This document shows, in pieces, positions 16,442 to 23,729 of a DNA stretch of 64,000 nt. Under the pieces are notes generated by a model. That model saw only the letters and a program-made list of their open reading frames with translations. It had not been told where the DNA came from and made no database searches. The DNA comes from Streptomyces sp. NBC_00878 (GTDB lineage Bacteria; Actinomycetota; Actinomycetes; Streptomycetales; Streptomycetaceae): positions 124,001 through 188,000 of the forward strand of contig NZ_JAPEOK010000001.1 of NCBI RefSeq assembly GCF_026341515.1, given 5' to 3'. A program made the position numbers and the translations under genes. Each line of letters starts with the position of its first letter. Positions within the stretch are counted from its first letter, which is position 1.

Positions 16442-17868
16442 CAACGGGTCGCGGGGTCGGCGGTCCACGACGGCAGGGTGAGCGGTGTGCGCTGGAGACC
16501 GATCCACTGCCGTTTCGTGAAGCCCGCCATCTGGTCGTCCGCGCCGTGCCGCGCGTGGGCGTCGTTGACGTGCACCTCGCCGGCGTCCAGCCGCTCGGCC
16601 ACCGACAGGCCACGTATGAGGTCGGCGGAGAACACCGAGTTCATCAGCATGGGAAGCCCGTTGGCCACGGCCACCGCCTCCTCCTGGTCGTCCACGGCGG
16701 TGACCGGGAGGACCGGGCCGAAGATCTCCTCGGTGAAGGCGGGCATCTCGGGCGTCACCTTGGCCAGCACGGTGGGCCGGTAGAACAGTCCGTCGAAGGT
16801 GCCACCGGTGAGTACCTCCGCACCCATCTCCACCGACGCCTGCACGATGGCGTGCACGCGGTCGCGCTGGCGTGCGCTGACCAGGGGGCCCAGATCCGCC
16901 GTCCCGCCCATCGGATCCCCGACCCGCAGGGCGGCGGCGCGGCGGGTGACGGCGTCGAGATAGCGGTCCGCCACCGCCCGGGTGACGATGTGGCGGCTGG
17001 CGCTGATGCAGGTCTGCCCCTGGAACTCCAGAGAGGCGACCATCGCGCACGAGGCCGCGAGGTCGACGTCGGCGTCGTCCAACACCAGGAAGGCGTTGCT
17101 ACCCCCGAGTTCGAGCCGGACCGGCCGCAGCGTGGCAGCCGCGGAGGCCGCGATGGCGATGCCGACCTCACGGGATCCGGTGAAGTCCAGCAGATTCAGG
17201 CCGGTGTGCTCGGCGAGCGCGCGTCCCGCCTCCGGACCGTCGCCGGTCACCACGTTGAACACACCCGGCGGCAGTCCGGCGGCCCAGGCCGCCTCGGCGA
17301 GCACCTGGCCGCCGATGATCGGGGTGAGCTCGGCGGGCTTGAGCACGACGGTGTTGCCGAAGGCCAGCGCCGGCGCCACCGCACGCATGGCCAGGTTGAC
17401 CGGATAGTTCCAGGGCGTGATCACACCGATCACCCCGAGCGGCACCGCCCGGGACATCGAGAGCTTGCCCGCCTTGTACGGCGGCAGCACGTCGCCGGCG
17501 TTCTCGCTCGCCTGGATCATGGAGATCTGCAACTGACGGATGCCGGTGGACACCTCGTCCTCGGCCTTGGCCCGCACCCCGCCGGTCTCGCGCATGCTCT
17601 GCTCGACCAGCTCCGCGTGATGCGCCTGGAAGAACTCGGCCATCCGCCGCAGGCCCGCCGCGCGCTCGGGAGCGCTCAGCGCCGCCCAGCCCGGCTGAGC
17701 GGCCCGCGCCGCGCCCACCGCCCGCCCGACATCCACGGCGCCGCCGAGGGCGTACGTACCGATCACTGCACCCGTGGCCTTCTCCACGACGTCGGCGGTG
17801 CGCCCCGATGACGCCGGGCGAAACGTTCCGTCGATGTAGAGCTGTGCCACGGGGAACTGAGACGTCAT
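16441..17868 (-). CDS. NAD(P)-dependent aldehyde dehydrogenase
   Basis: A 475-aa ALDH-superfamily enzyme of normal length. It shows the N-terminal LYIDGTFRPASSG, the cofactor-binding WNYPVNLAMRAVAPALAFGN and TGSREVG, the general-base ELGGSNAFLVL, the catalytic Cys in EFQGQTCISASRH, and TEEIFGPVLPV. It oxidises an aldehyde to the carboxylate. The closest pattern is benzaldehyde/glyceraldehyde-type ALDHs rather than betaine ALDH. It is first in a coupled unit with the ThuA-like gene and the decayed hydroxyacid dehydrogenase. The promoter region contains putative ROK operator site 2, 24-48 bp before the start, so it is probably repressed until inducer is present. TGGAG lies just upstream of the ATG. 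Confidence 0.93.
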   Translation of the reverse strand: MTSQFPVAQLYIDGTFRPASSGRTADVVEKATGAVIGTYALGGAVDVGRAVGAARAAQPGWAALSAPERAAGLRRMAEFFQAHHAELVEQSMRETGGVRAKAEDEVSTGIRQLQISMIQASENAGDVLPPYKAGKLSMSRAVPLGVIGVITPWNYPVNLAMRAVAPALAFGNTVVLKPAELTPIIGGQVLAEAAWAAGLPPGVFNVVTGDGPEAGRALAEHTGLNLLDFTGSREVGIAIAASAAATLRPVRLELGGSNAFLVLDDADVDLAASCAMVASLEFQGQTCISASRHIVTRAVADRYLDAVTRRAAALRVGDPMGGTADLGPLVSARQRDRVHAIVQASVEMGAEVLTGGTFDGLFYRPTVLAKVTPEMPAFTEEIFGPVLPVTAVDDQEEAVAVANGLPMLMNSVFSADLIRGLSVAERLDAGEVHVNDAHARHGADDQMAGFTKRQWIGLQRTPLTLPSWTADPATR

Positions 17869-17891
17869 GAAGACTCCACGGAGGTCAGGGA

Positions 17892-17922
17892 GACTTTGGC
17901 TTTGACTTAAACTAAGAGGCGA
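17892..17922. promoter_or_regulatory. Putative ROK operator, site 2 (upstream of aldehyde dehydrogenase)
   Basis: The core ACTTA-AAC-TAAG (17905-17916) matches the core of site 1 (14964-14980). Together they give the consensus ACTTA-ARC-TAAG, an inverted repeat with a 3-nt spacer. Read on the other strand the core is CTTAGTTTAAGT, similar to the A/T-rich sites known for ROK-type sugar repressors. The ROK gene ends only about 50 bp away. Confidence 0.65.
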
Positions 17923-17971
17923 AAGTCATCGGCGTCAACCAGTCCCACCGCACAGCAGATCTACGAAAGGG

Positions 17972-19234
17972 CTACGCCCAGGCCTCGGCGCCGGACCCCG
18001 ACCCGGACACGACCGTCGGCCGCCGGCCGCCAGTCCCCAGCAAGTGCGCCACCGGCAGGGTGGCGGCCCCCATCGCCACAGCCTCCTGCCCCAGCCGCCC
18101 GACCTCGATCCGGGTACGCCCGCGCAGATACGACAGGGCGTGCCGCTCGGCCGTCTCACGCACGGTGGGCAGAACCACCCCGCCCATCACCGAGCCCGCC
18201 CATCCGGAGAGCACCACGAGGTCGGGGTGGAGCAGGTTGATCAGGTTGCCGATCCCGATGCCGATGTACTCCCCGACCTTCTCCAGGGTCTCCATCGCGA
18301 CCGGGTCGGTGGCCGCCCGTGCCGTCAGTTCCGCGAGCCGGCTCTCGGTCCCGGAGGCACGGAACGGCTGACTGCCCAGCGTGGCCTGGTACCGGTGGAG
18401 GATGGCGTCGGCTCCGACGTACGCCTCCAAGCAGCCCCGCGAACCGCAGCGACAGGGCAGCCCTCCGGCGTAGATCACCGTGTGTCCCCACTCGATCGTG
18501 GCGGGGGCCAGGCCCGCGACGCCCCCCTCCGTGCCCGACCCGAGGGCCGCTCCCACCCCGACCCCGATGAGCGCGGTGACCACTCGGTCGGCGCCCTGCC
18601 CCACGCCGCGCCACATCTCCGCCTGCCCCAGGGTCCGGGCGCAGTTGTCCAGCATGAGCGGTGCGGCGACCCCGGGGGCGAGCATCTCGCCGAGCGGGAC
18701 ACCGGACCAGCCGAGCGTCGGCGCGTGCACCAGCATGCGCCCGGGAATCCGTTGGTCGGGCTGGACCGCACCGGGCACACCGAGGCCGACGCCGAGCAGG
18801 TCGGCGGGGTCGACGCCCGCGGCGCGGGTCACGTCGGAGATGCCCTGGAGCACCAGTGCGGCCACCGATTCGGCATCGAGCCGGGTGTCGGCGATCGGGT
18901 AGACCTCGGAGGTGATCACGGACAGGGTCCAGTCGAACAGCCCGATCCGGATGTGCGTCTCACCGATGTCCACCCCGATCACGGAGCCGTAGTCCGGGCG
19001 GATCTCGAGCACCGAGCGTGGCCTGCCCCCGTCGGAGTCCTCCGAACCGCCCTCCGCGATCAGGCCCTCGGCGAGGAGTTGGGAGACGACATTGCTCACC
19101 GTCGCGGAGCTGAGGCCGGAGGCACGGGTCAGCCTGTTCCGGCTGGTGGGTCCCTGCACATACAGCGCGGAGAGGATGACGGACCGGTTGTGCCGCCGCA
19201 AGTCGCTGGTCGTTCGCTTCACCACGGGTTTCAC
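17972..19234 (-). CDS. ROK-family transcriptional regulator (NagC/XylR type)
   Basis: The start is taken as the GTG at 19234, giving 420 aa that begin VKPVVKRTTSDLRRHN, the usual opening of actinomycete ROK regulators. A start at 19300 would add 22 residues without family character. Residues about 10-75 form a winged helix-turn-helix (SRNRLTRASGLSSATVSNVV). The rest is a ROK sugar-kinase-like domain: GVDIGETHIRIGLFD, LGVGLGVPGAV, IEWGHTV, and the zinc motif CRCGSRGCLE. It should repress the adjacent carbohydrate genes and release DNA when a sugar binds. It precedes the ALDH-ThuA unit by 103 bp and is likely the factor that binds sites 1 and 2. Confidence 0.9.
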   Translation of the reverse strand: MKPVVKRTTSDLRRHNRSVILSALYVQGPTSRNRLTRASGLSSATVSNVVSQLLAEGLIAEGGSEDSDGGRPRSVLEIRPDYGSVIGVDIGETHIRIGLFDWTLSVITSEVYPIADTRLDAESVAALVLQGISDVTRAAGVDPADLLGVGLGVPGAVQPDQRIPGRMLVHAPTLGWSGVPLGEMLAPGVAAPLMLDNCARTLGQAEMWRGVGQGADRVVTALIGVGVGAALGSGTEGGVAGLAPATIEWGHTVIYAGGLPCRCGSRGCLEAYVGADAILHRYQATLGSQPFRASGTESRLAELTARAATDPVAMETLEKVGEYIGIGIGNLINLLHPDLVVLSGWAGSVMGGVVLPTVRETAERHALSYLRGRTRIEVGRLGQEAVAMGAATLPVAHLLGTGGRRPTVVSGSGSGAEAWA

Positions 19235-19538
19235 AGGACAGAGTCTGCCAGTCCACGGCTCCTCGGATCCTGCCACGTCCGCCTGGCCACCTCCGCCCAT
19301 GCCCCCACCCCCTCGCGGCCGCCGCGATGTGCGCGCGGTTCCCGGATTGACCGTTGTACTCGCGGGTCCCGCTCGGCGTATCGGACCGGGTCATCGCAGC
19401 TGGTGGCAGGCCTGTGGATCCGCACCGGCGACCCGGCGCGGTCACCGGCCCGGCACGAAAGCCCGGCAGCCCGCCCATGGCGGCCCGGCGGTCATCAGGA
19501 CGCCCACGGCTGACGAAGCCGAGCCCGGTCCCCCTTGT
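19235..19538. other. Intergenic region, promoter side of the ROK gene
   Basis: About 300 nt between the ROK start and the end of the mannosyltransferase-like gene. I see no coding sequence, no copy of the ACTTA-ARC-TAAG core and no strong hairpin. Confidence 0.4.
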
Positions 19539-20807
19539 CTACGGGATCCCCACCTCGAACAGCACATACCCGGCGTACGATCCCGACGCGACGGCCGCGA
19601 TGCCGAGCAGCAGGCACAGCGTGGGCAGGCCGAGGGTGCGCAGTTTGACGGCCAGGGGGATGAAGAGGGGGAAGCACGGGAGCAGATAGCGGGAGACGTT
19701 GCCGAATATCTGTTGGCTGCCCAGGACCAGGGCGATGGTGAGCACTGTGTGGACGAGCAGGACGGCCGGTGGGCGCAGCCGGATCAGGAGAGGGAGCAGG
19801 AGTGCGGCCAGCAGGACGACGGCCACGCCGATGACGTCTTCGAGGGGGTACGCGAACAGGTAGTCGAAGTCTCCGACCGCGATGGAGCTGAAGACATCGA
19901 CGGTGTGTTCGCCGTAGTCGAAGGTGTGCGCCCAGGCGCCGGTCTGGAGCGTGAAGTAGCCGGCCGGATCGCCCATCCGGTTGCCGACCCAGAGGAGGTA
20001 GCCGACCAGACCGAGCGGCGCTGTCGCCATCGCGATCCATGGGCCCGCGAGGTTCTCCCGGCGGCGGTGGAGCGTCCGCAGCGCGGCGACGGTGAGGGCG
20101 GCGATGAGCGCGACGGCGGTGGGGCGGCCCAGGCCGGCAGCGAACGTGAGGACGCCCGCGGTGAGCCAGCGATCGGTCATGACGGCGTGGCAGGCCCAGA
20201 CGGCGAGGGCGATGTAGAGGGAGTCCGAGTAGGCCGACCACTCTGTGCCGGAGCCGGGCCAGACGGCCCACAGTCCGGCGGCCGCCAGTCCGGCCCGTCG
20301 GCCGCCGAAGCGGGCGGTGACGGCGTAGATGCCGAGTGCGGCGGCGAACGAGGCGACGACCGAGACCAGCATCCCGGAGCCGTACAGACCCAGGCCGGTG
20401 CCGTCGGAGACCAGTCGCATCGTCGCCGGGTAGAGCGGGAAGAAGGCCGCCGAGTTGCCTTCGAGGGTGATCAGTCCGGTGGCGCCGGGGACTTTGACGA
20501 GCGCGGGGTGGTAGCCGTGTGCGGCGATCTGCTGGTACCACCAGCCGTCCCAGGAGGCGAGTACGTCCCACACGTGGGCGCCGCCGCCGAAGCGCGGGTT
20601 CCTCGTCCGGAAGCCACCGTCCGAGTCCAGCAGGTACATGAAGACGGAGAAGCCGATGAGCTTCAGCACGCCGTACAGCGCGAGCACGGGGCCGTAGTGC
20701 CTGACCGTACGGCGCAGGTGTGTGCCAATGTCCTTGGAGAGCAAGGCAGTTGAGGTGCCGGGCGCGGCTTCGGCGACGGGCGGGGCCAAGGTCGTCGTGT
20801 CGCTCAT
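19539..20807 (-). CDS. Polytopic GT-C-like (PIG-V type) mannosyltransferase
   Basis: A 422-aa integral membrane protein with about 8-10 helices. The first loop contains WDVLASWDGWWYQQIAAHGY, the acidic motif of PIG-V-like and related GT-C enzymes, and EGNSAAFFPLYP follows. Polytopic GT-C enzymes use lipid-linked sugars on the outer membrane face. Its start overlaps the stop of the upstream GT2-GtrA gene by 4 bp, so the two are translated together. The pair could build a lipid-linked sugar and transfer it to a surface protein or glycolipid. The acceptor is unknown. Confidence 0.82.
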   Translation of the reverse strand: MSDTTTLAPPVAEAAPGTSTALLSKDIGTHLRRTVRHYGPVLALYGVLKLIGFSVFMYLLDSDGGFRTRNPRFGGGAHVWDVLASWDGWWYQQIAAHGYHPALVKVPGATGLITLEGNSAAFFPLYPATMRLVSDGTGLGLYGSGMLVSVVASFAAALGIYAVTARFGGRRAGLAAAGLWAVWPGSGTEWSAYSDSLYIALAVWACHAVMTDRWLTAGVLTFAAGLGRPTAVALIAALTVAALRTLHRRRENLAGPWIAMATAPLGLVGYLLWVGNRMGDPAGYFTLQTGAWAHTFDYGEHTVDVFSSIAVGDFDYLFAYPLEDVIGVAVVLLAALLLPLLIRLRPPAVLLVHTVLTIALVLGSQQIFGNVSRYLLPCFPLFIPLAVKLRTLGLPTLCLLLGIAAVASGSYAGYVLFEVGIP

Positions 20808-22048
20808 ATCGCGGTCTCCTCCGCCTCTCGGCGGTGCCTGGCGGGGAACACCCAGGCCCGAAAGAGCAGGAAGCGTACGAGAGTTGCCACCAGGTTGGCG
20901 GCGATCAGGACCCCGACTTCGGTGGTGCGCGCGGGAGTTGGTGTCGTGTGGTGCAGGAGTGCCAGTGAGCCGCTGGTGAGGGCCAGGCCGACCGTGAAGA
21001 CCAGCAGGCCCTGGGCCTGGTGGCGCAGTGCGCCGGTACGGCCGCGCAGTCCGAAGGTGAGGCGGCGGTTCGTCGCCGTGTTGGCGAGGGCGCAGACCAG
21101 CAGGGCCAGCGCGTTGGCGGCCTGTCCTCCCGTCCGGGGGCGCAAGGCCACGTACAGCAGGACGTATCCGACGGAGCTCACCGCTCCCACGGCGGCGAAG
21201 CGCAGCAGTTGACCGGCCAGGCCGCCCGAGGGTGAGCCGTCGGTGGCCCGGCGCAGTCCCGCCGTCGGGAGCGTGCCGTACGCCAACTCCCGTCCTATGC
21301 GGGCGATTCCGCGCAGGTCTGCCAGTGCCGTGGCGAGGATGTCGACCCGGCTGTCGGGGTCGTCCACCCAGTCGACCGGCACTTCGTGGATGCGCAGTCC
21401 GGCCCGTTCGGCGATCACCAGCAGTTCGGTGTCGAAGAACCAGCCCGAGTCCTTCACCAGGGGCAGCAGCCGCTCGGCGACATCACGCCGTACCGCCTTG
21501 AAACCGCACTGCGCGTCGGAGAAGCCGACGGCGAGGGTGGAGCGCAACAGGGCGTTGTAGCAACGGGAGATGGCCTCCCTCCTGGGGCCGCGCACCACCT
21601 GGGAGCCATGGGCCAGACGGGTGCCGATCGCGATGTCGGAGTGGCCGGAGATCAGCGGGGCGACCAGCGGAAGGAGCGCCGCCAGGTCGGTCGACAGGTC
21701 CACGTCGACGTAGGCGAGCACGGGCACCCGTGACCGGGACCAGGCCGCGTGCAGCGCCCGGCCCCGGCCCTTCTCGGCGAGCCGCAGCCACTCCAACTCG
21801 GGTAGCTCGGCGGCCAGTTGAGCCGCGATGCGCGGGGTCGCGTCGGTGCTGGCGTTGTCCGCGACGGTGATGCGGAACGAGTACGGGAACGTCTCCAGCA
21901 GGTGCGCGTGCAGCCGCCGTACGCTCGGCTCCAGGTCCCTCTCCTCGTTGAACACGGGGACGACCACTTCTAGGACGGGTTCGCGGTGGTGTGCCGACAC
22001 CGGTGTGCGGAGCGGTAGTTGACTCACCTGATTCGTCGGTATTGTCAC
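20804..22048 (-). CDS. GT2 polyprenyl-phosphate glycosyltransferase fused to a GtrA domain
   Basis: A 414-aa protein. Residues about 25-255 form a GT2 (dolichyl-phosphate-sugar synthase-like) domain: LEVVVPVFNEERDLEPSV, VADNASTDATPRIA, the metal-binding AYVDVDLSTD, AIGTRLAHGSQV, and DAQCGFKAVRRDVAERLL. Residues about 275-405 form a four-helix GtrA-like domain (LLRFAAVGAVSSVGYVLLYV, TNRRLTFGLRG, WVFPAR). It should charge polyprenyl phosphate with a hexose from a nucleotide sugar and help move it across the membrane. The 4-bp overlap with the downstream GT-C-like gene supports sequential action. Confidence 0.9.
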   Translation of the reverse strand: MTIPTNQVSQLPLRTPVSAHHREPVLEVVVPVFNEERDLEPSVRRLHAHLLETFPYSFRITVADNASTDATPRIAAQLAAELPELEWLRLAEKGRGRALHAAWSRSRVPVLAYVDVDLSTDLAALLPLVAPLISGHSDIAIGTRLAHGSQVVRGPRREAISRCYNALLRSTLAVGFSDAQCGFKAVRRDVAERLLPLVKDSGWFFDTELLVIAERAGLRIHEVPVDWVDDPDSRVDILATALADLRGIARIGRELAYGTLPTAGLRRATDGSPSGGLAGQLLRFAAVGAVSSVGYVLLYVALRPRTGGQAANALALLVCALANTATNRRLTFGLRGRTGALRHQAQGLLVFTVGLALTSGSLALLHHTTPTPARTTEVGVLIAANLVATLVRFLLFRAWVFPARHRREAEETAI

Positions 22049-22147
22049 GTTCCATCCAAGTCTGTGGGCCGTCGAAGGGCATGCCGATATCGCCGGCGGG
22101 CAGTACCGCGGTCAGGGATTACGGGTGGGGGTGGCTGGCGGGACGGG

Positions 22148-22678
22148 TTACCCGGAGCCCGCCGTGCCCGCGGTCGCGGACGTCTCCGTCGTCGGCGGTG
22201 CCGTGGTCGGCCTCGTCGAGGTGTCGTACCCCGTGGACGCGCCGGCCGTCCGCGTGCCGGAGAGCGGCGGTACCGTGCCGGTCGCGGTCAGGTCCGAGGA
22301 CGGGGTGGTCGAACTCCCGGTCGGGGTCCCGGTCGGGGTGGTGGGTGGCACGGTGATGTCTGTGGGTGTCGGGTCGGTGGCCCCGCTCTGGGGCGCGTCC
22401 GGCGTCCGGGTCGGAGTGGGGCTCGGGAGTGTCGGGCTCACGGCGGGGCGCGGCAGCGGGGCCTGCGGCCTGCTGTCCACCCAGTCGTTCGGAAGCAGGA
22501 AGAAGCCGAGGCCGATTCCGGCGGCGGCCAGGACTGAGCCGACGGCCCTCCGCGCCACACGGACCCGGCGCCTGGCCCGCACACCGGACCGGAGACGCGT
22601 CCGGTGCCTCGGTTCGAAGGGGGTCGTTTCCTGGGCGTCGCGCATCATCCGCGCGAGCTCCCGCTCGAATTTGTCCAT
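22148..22678 (-). CDS. Single-pass membrane protein with Pro/Thr-rich external tail (possible anti-sigma partner)
   Basis: A 176-aa protein starting at the ATG at 22678 with GGGGGAG 4 nt upstream, 10 bp after the stop of the ECF sigma gene. The cytoplasmic part (about 55 residues) is strongly charged (MDKFERELARMMRDAQ, RHRTRLRSGVRARRRVRVAR). One membrane helix follows (VGSVLAAAGIGLGFFLLP). The remaining 100 residues are Pro/Thr/Ser-rich and low in complexity, as in cell-wall-spanning stalks. I recognise no domain. Because the gene is coupled to a SigE-type ECF sigma gene, an anti-sigma or accessory role is plausible, but no zinc-finger motif is present. Confidence 0.7.
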   Translation of the reverse strand: MDKFERELARMMRDAQETTPFEPRHRTRLRSGVRARRRVRVARRAVGSVLAAAGIGLGFFLLPNDWVDSRPQAPLPRPAVSPTLPSPTPTRTPDAPQSGATDPTPTDITVPPTTPTGTPTGSSTTPSSDLTATGTVPPLSGTRTAGASTGYDTSTRPTTAPPTTETSATAGTAGSG

Positions 22679-22688
22679 CAACTCCCCC

Positions 22689-23195
22689 TCATCCCACCGG
22701 CTCGATGACATCGCCGAGGATCCGGCGCAATCGCGCCACGCCCCGCGACGCATGGGACCGGGCGGTGCCGACCGGACACCCCAGCGCTTCGGCGACCTGC
22801 TTGTCGGGCAGGTCCAGGTAGTAGCGCAGGACCACGGCGGCCCGCTGCGCCGACGGCAGTTGGGCCAGCGCCGCCTCCAGTCGTGAGCGCTCCGCCACGG
22901 CGGCGGACACATCGTCCACCTCCGCGAGGTCGGGCAGTTGCTCGACCGGGCGCTCACCCCACCAGCGCCGCCGCGCCGAACGGGCCGCCGCCCGCGCCAG
23001 GATCTTGCGCACGTACGGCTCCGGTGCCTCCTCCGCAACCCTCGGCCAGGCGAACCAGAGCTTGACCATGGCCTCCTGGAGCAGGTCCTCGGCGCGGTGC
23101 CGATCACCTCCAACAAGCAGACAGGCCAGATGGAACAACGCCGACCAGCGCGCTGCCACGAACCCGTCGAACCCGTCGGCCCGACTCTGTTCCAT
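22689..23195 (-). CDS. SigE-type ECF RNA polymerase sigma factor
   Basis: A 168-aa ECF sigma factor of the actinomycete SigE-family type: FDGFVAARWSALFHLACLL and DLLQEAMVKLWFAWPR in region 2, and SAQRAAVVLRYYLDLPDKQV with AEALGCPVGTARSHASRG in region 4. Length is normal. The ATG at 23195 follows GGGGACGG. It is the first gene of a small minus-strand unit with a membrane protein and possibly the two glycosyltransferase genes. It stands back to back with PKS-1 across 534 nt. Confidence 0.88.
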   Translation of the reverse strand: MEQSRADGFDGFVAARWSALFHLACLLVGGDRHRAEDLLQEAMVKLWFAWPRVAEEAPEPYVRKILARAAARSARRRWWGERPVEQLPDLAEVDDVSAAVAERSRLEAALAQLPSAQRAAVVLRYYLDLPDKQVAEALGCPVGTARSHASRGVARLRRILGDVIEPVG

Positions 23196-23729
23196 CCGTA
23201 CCGTCCCCGTTCAGGCAAGCCCCTTACACAGAGAGAAAGGCAGTGAACCCCTCACCGCGCTGCACCTCAGTACTGTGATCTGGGTTACATCCCGCTCCGG
23301 GGTGCGGCGAGTACCCGTACTCGTGCCTTGGGCTACGAGGTCGTCGAACGCCCGTCGCAACGCATGCGACTACGAGCGACTGCCCCAGCACTCCGAAGCC
23401 CAGCCATATCGCACCTTCGTGGCCGAGATCGCGAACGGTACCGACGATGGTCCGCCTGACGAAGGTGGTCTGCTGCCCCTGGGAGAGCAGCCGGACGGCT
23501 GGGGGCAGCGGCTGTCCCCAGAAGCCAACAGCCGGGCGGCCGTCGCGTGGTCGTGTCCGGCCCCTGCCTGGACCCCTATCACCGGCCCCCGCAGGATCAG
23601 GGGTGTCCCAGCGCCCGCCGGACGCCCTATCTCTTTCGTGTGCCCTCGTACCGCGGGGCCGCCCGGCGCACGGACCACCCCGTGCCCCACCGATCTGCCG
23701 GCCGATTCCGACCCCACGGGGGTTATCCA
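23196..23729. promoter_or_regulatory. Divergent region between ECF sigma gene and PKS-1
   Basis: This 534-nt region marks the left boundary of the PKS locus and should contain both promoters. I see no coding sequence. An inverted pair CTGGGG (23499-23504) and CCCCAG (23516-23521), with an 11-nt spacer, matches half-sites known for LAL/LuxR activators of PKS clusters (CTVGGG and CCCBAG). GGGGG about 5-10 nt before the GTG at 23730 can act as the ribosome-binding site. Confidence 0.45.

Noticed and set aside
22148..23218. Fusion of sigma factor and membrane protein in one 356-codon frame
   Set aside because: The sigma factor is in a different frame (22689-23195). The membrane protein has its own start at 22678 with GGGGGAG.
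23547..23729. N-terminal extension of PKS-1 by 61 residues
   Set aside because: The extension is Pro/Arg-rich with no docking-helix character. The coiled coil begins at the GTG at 23730.
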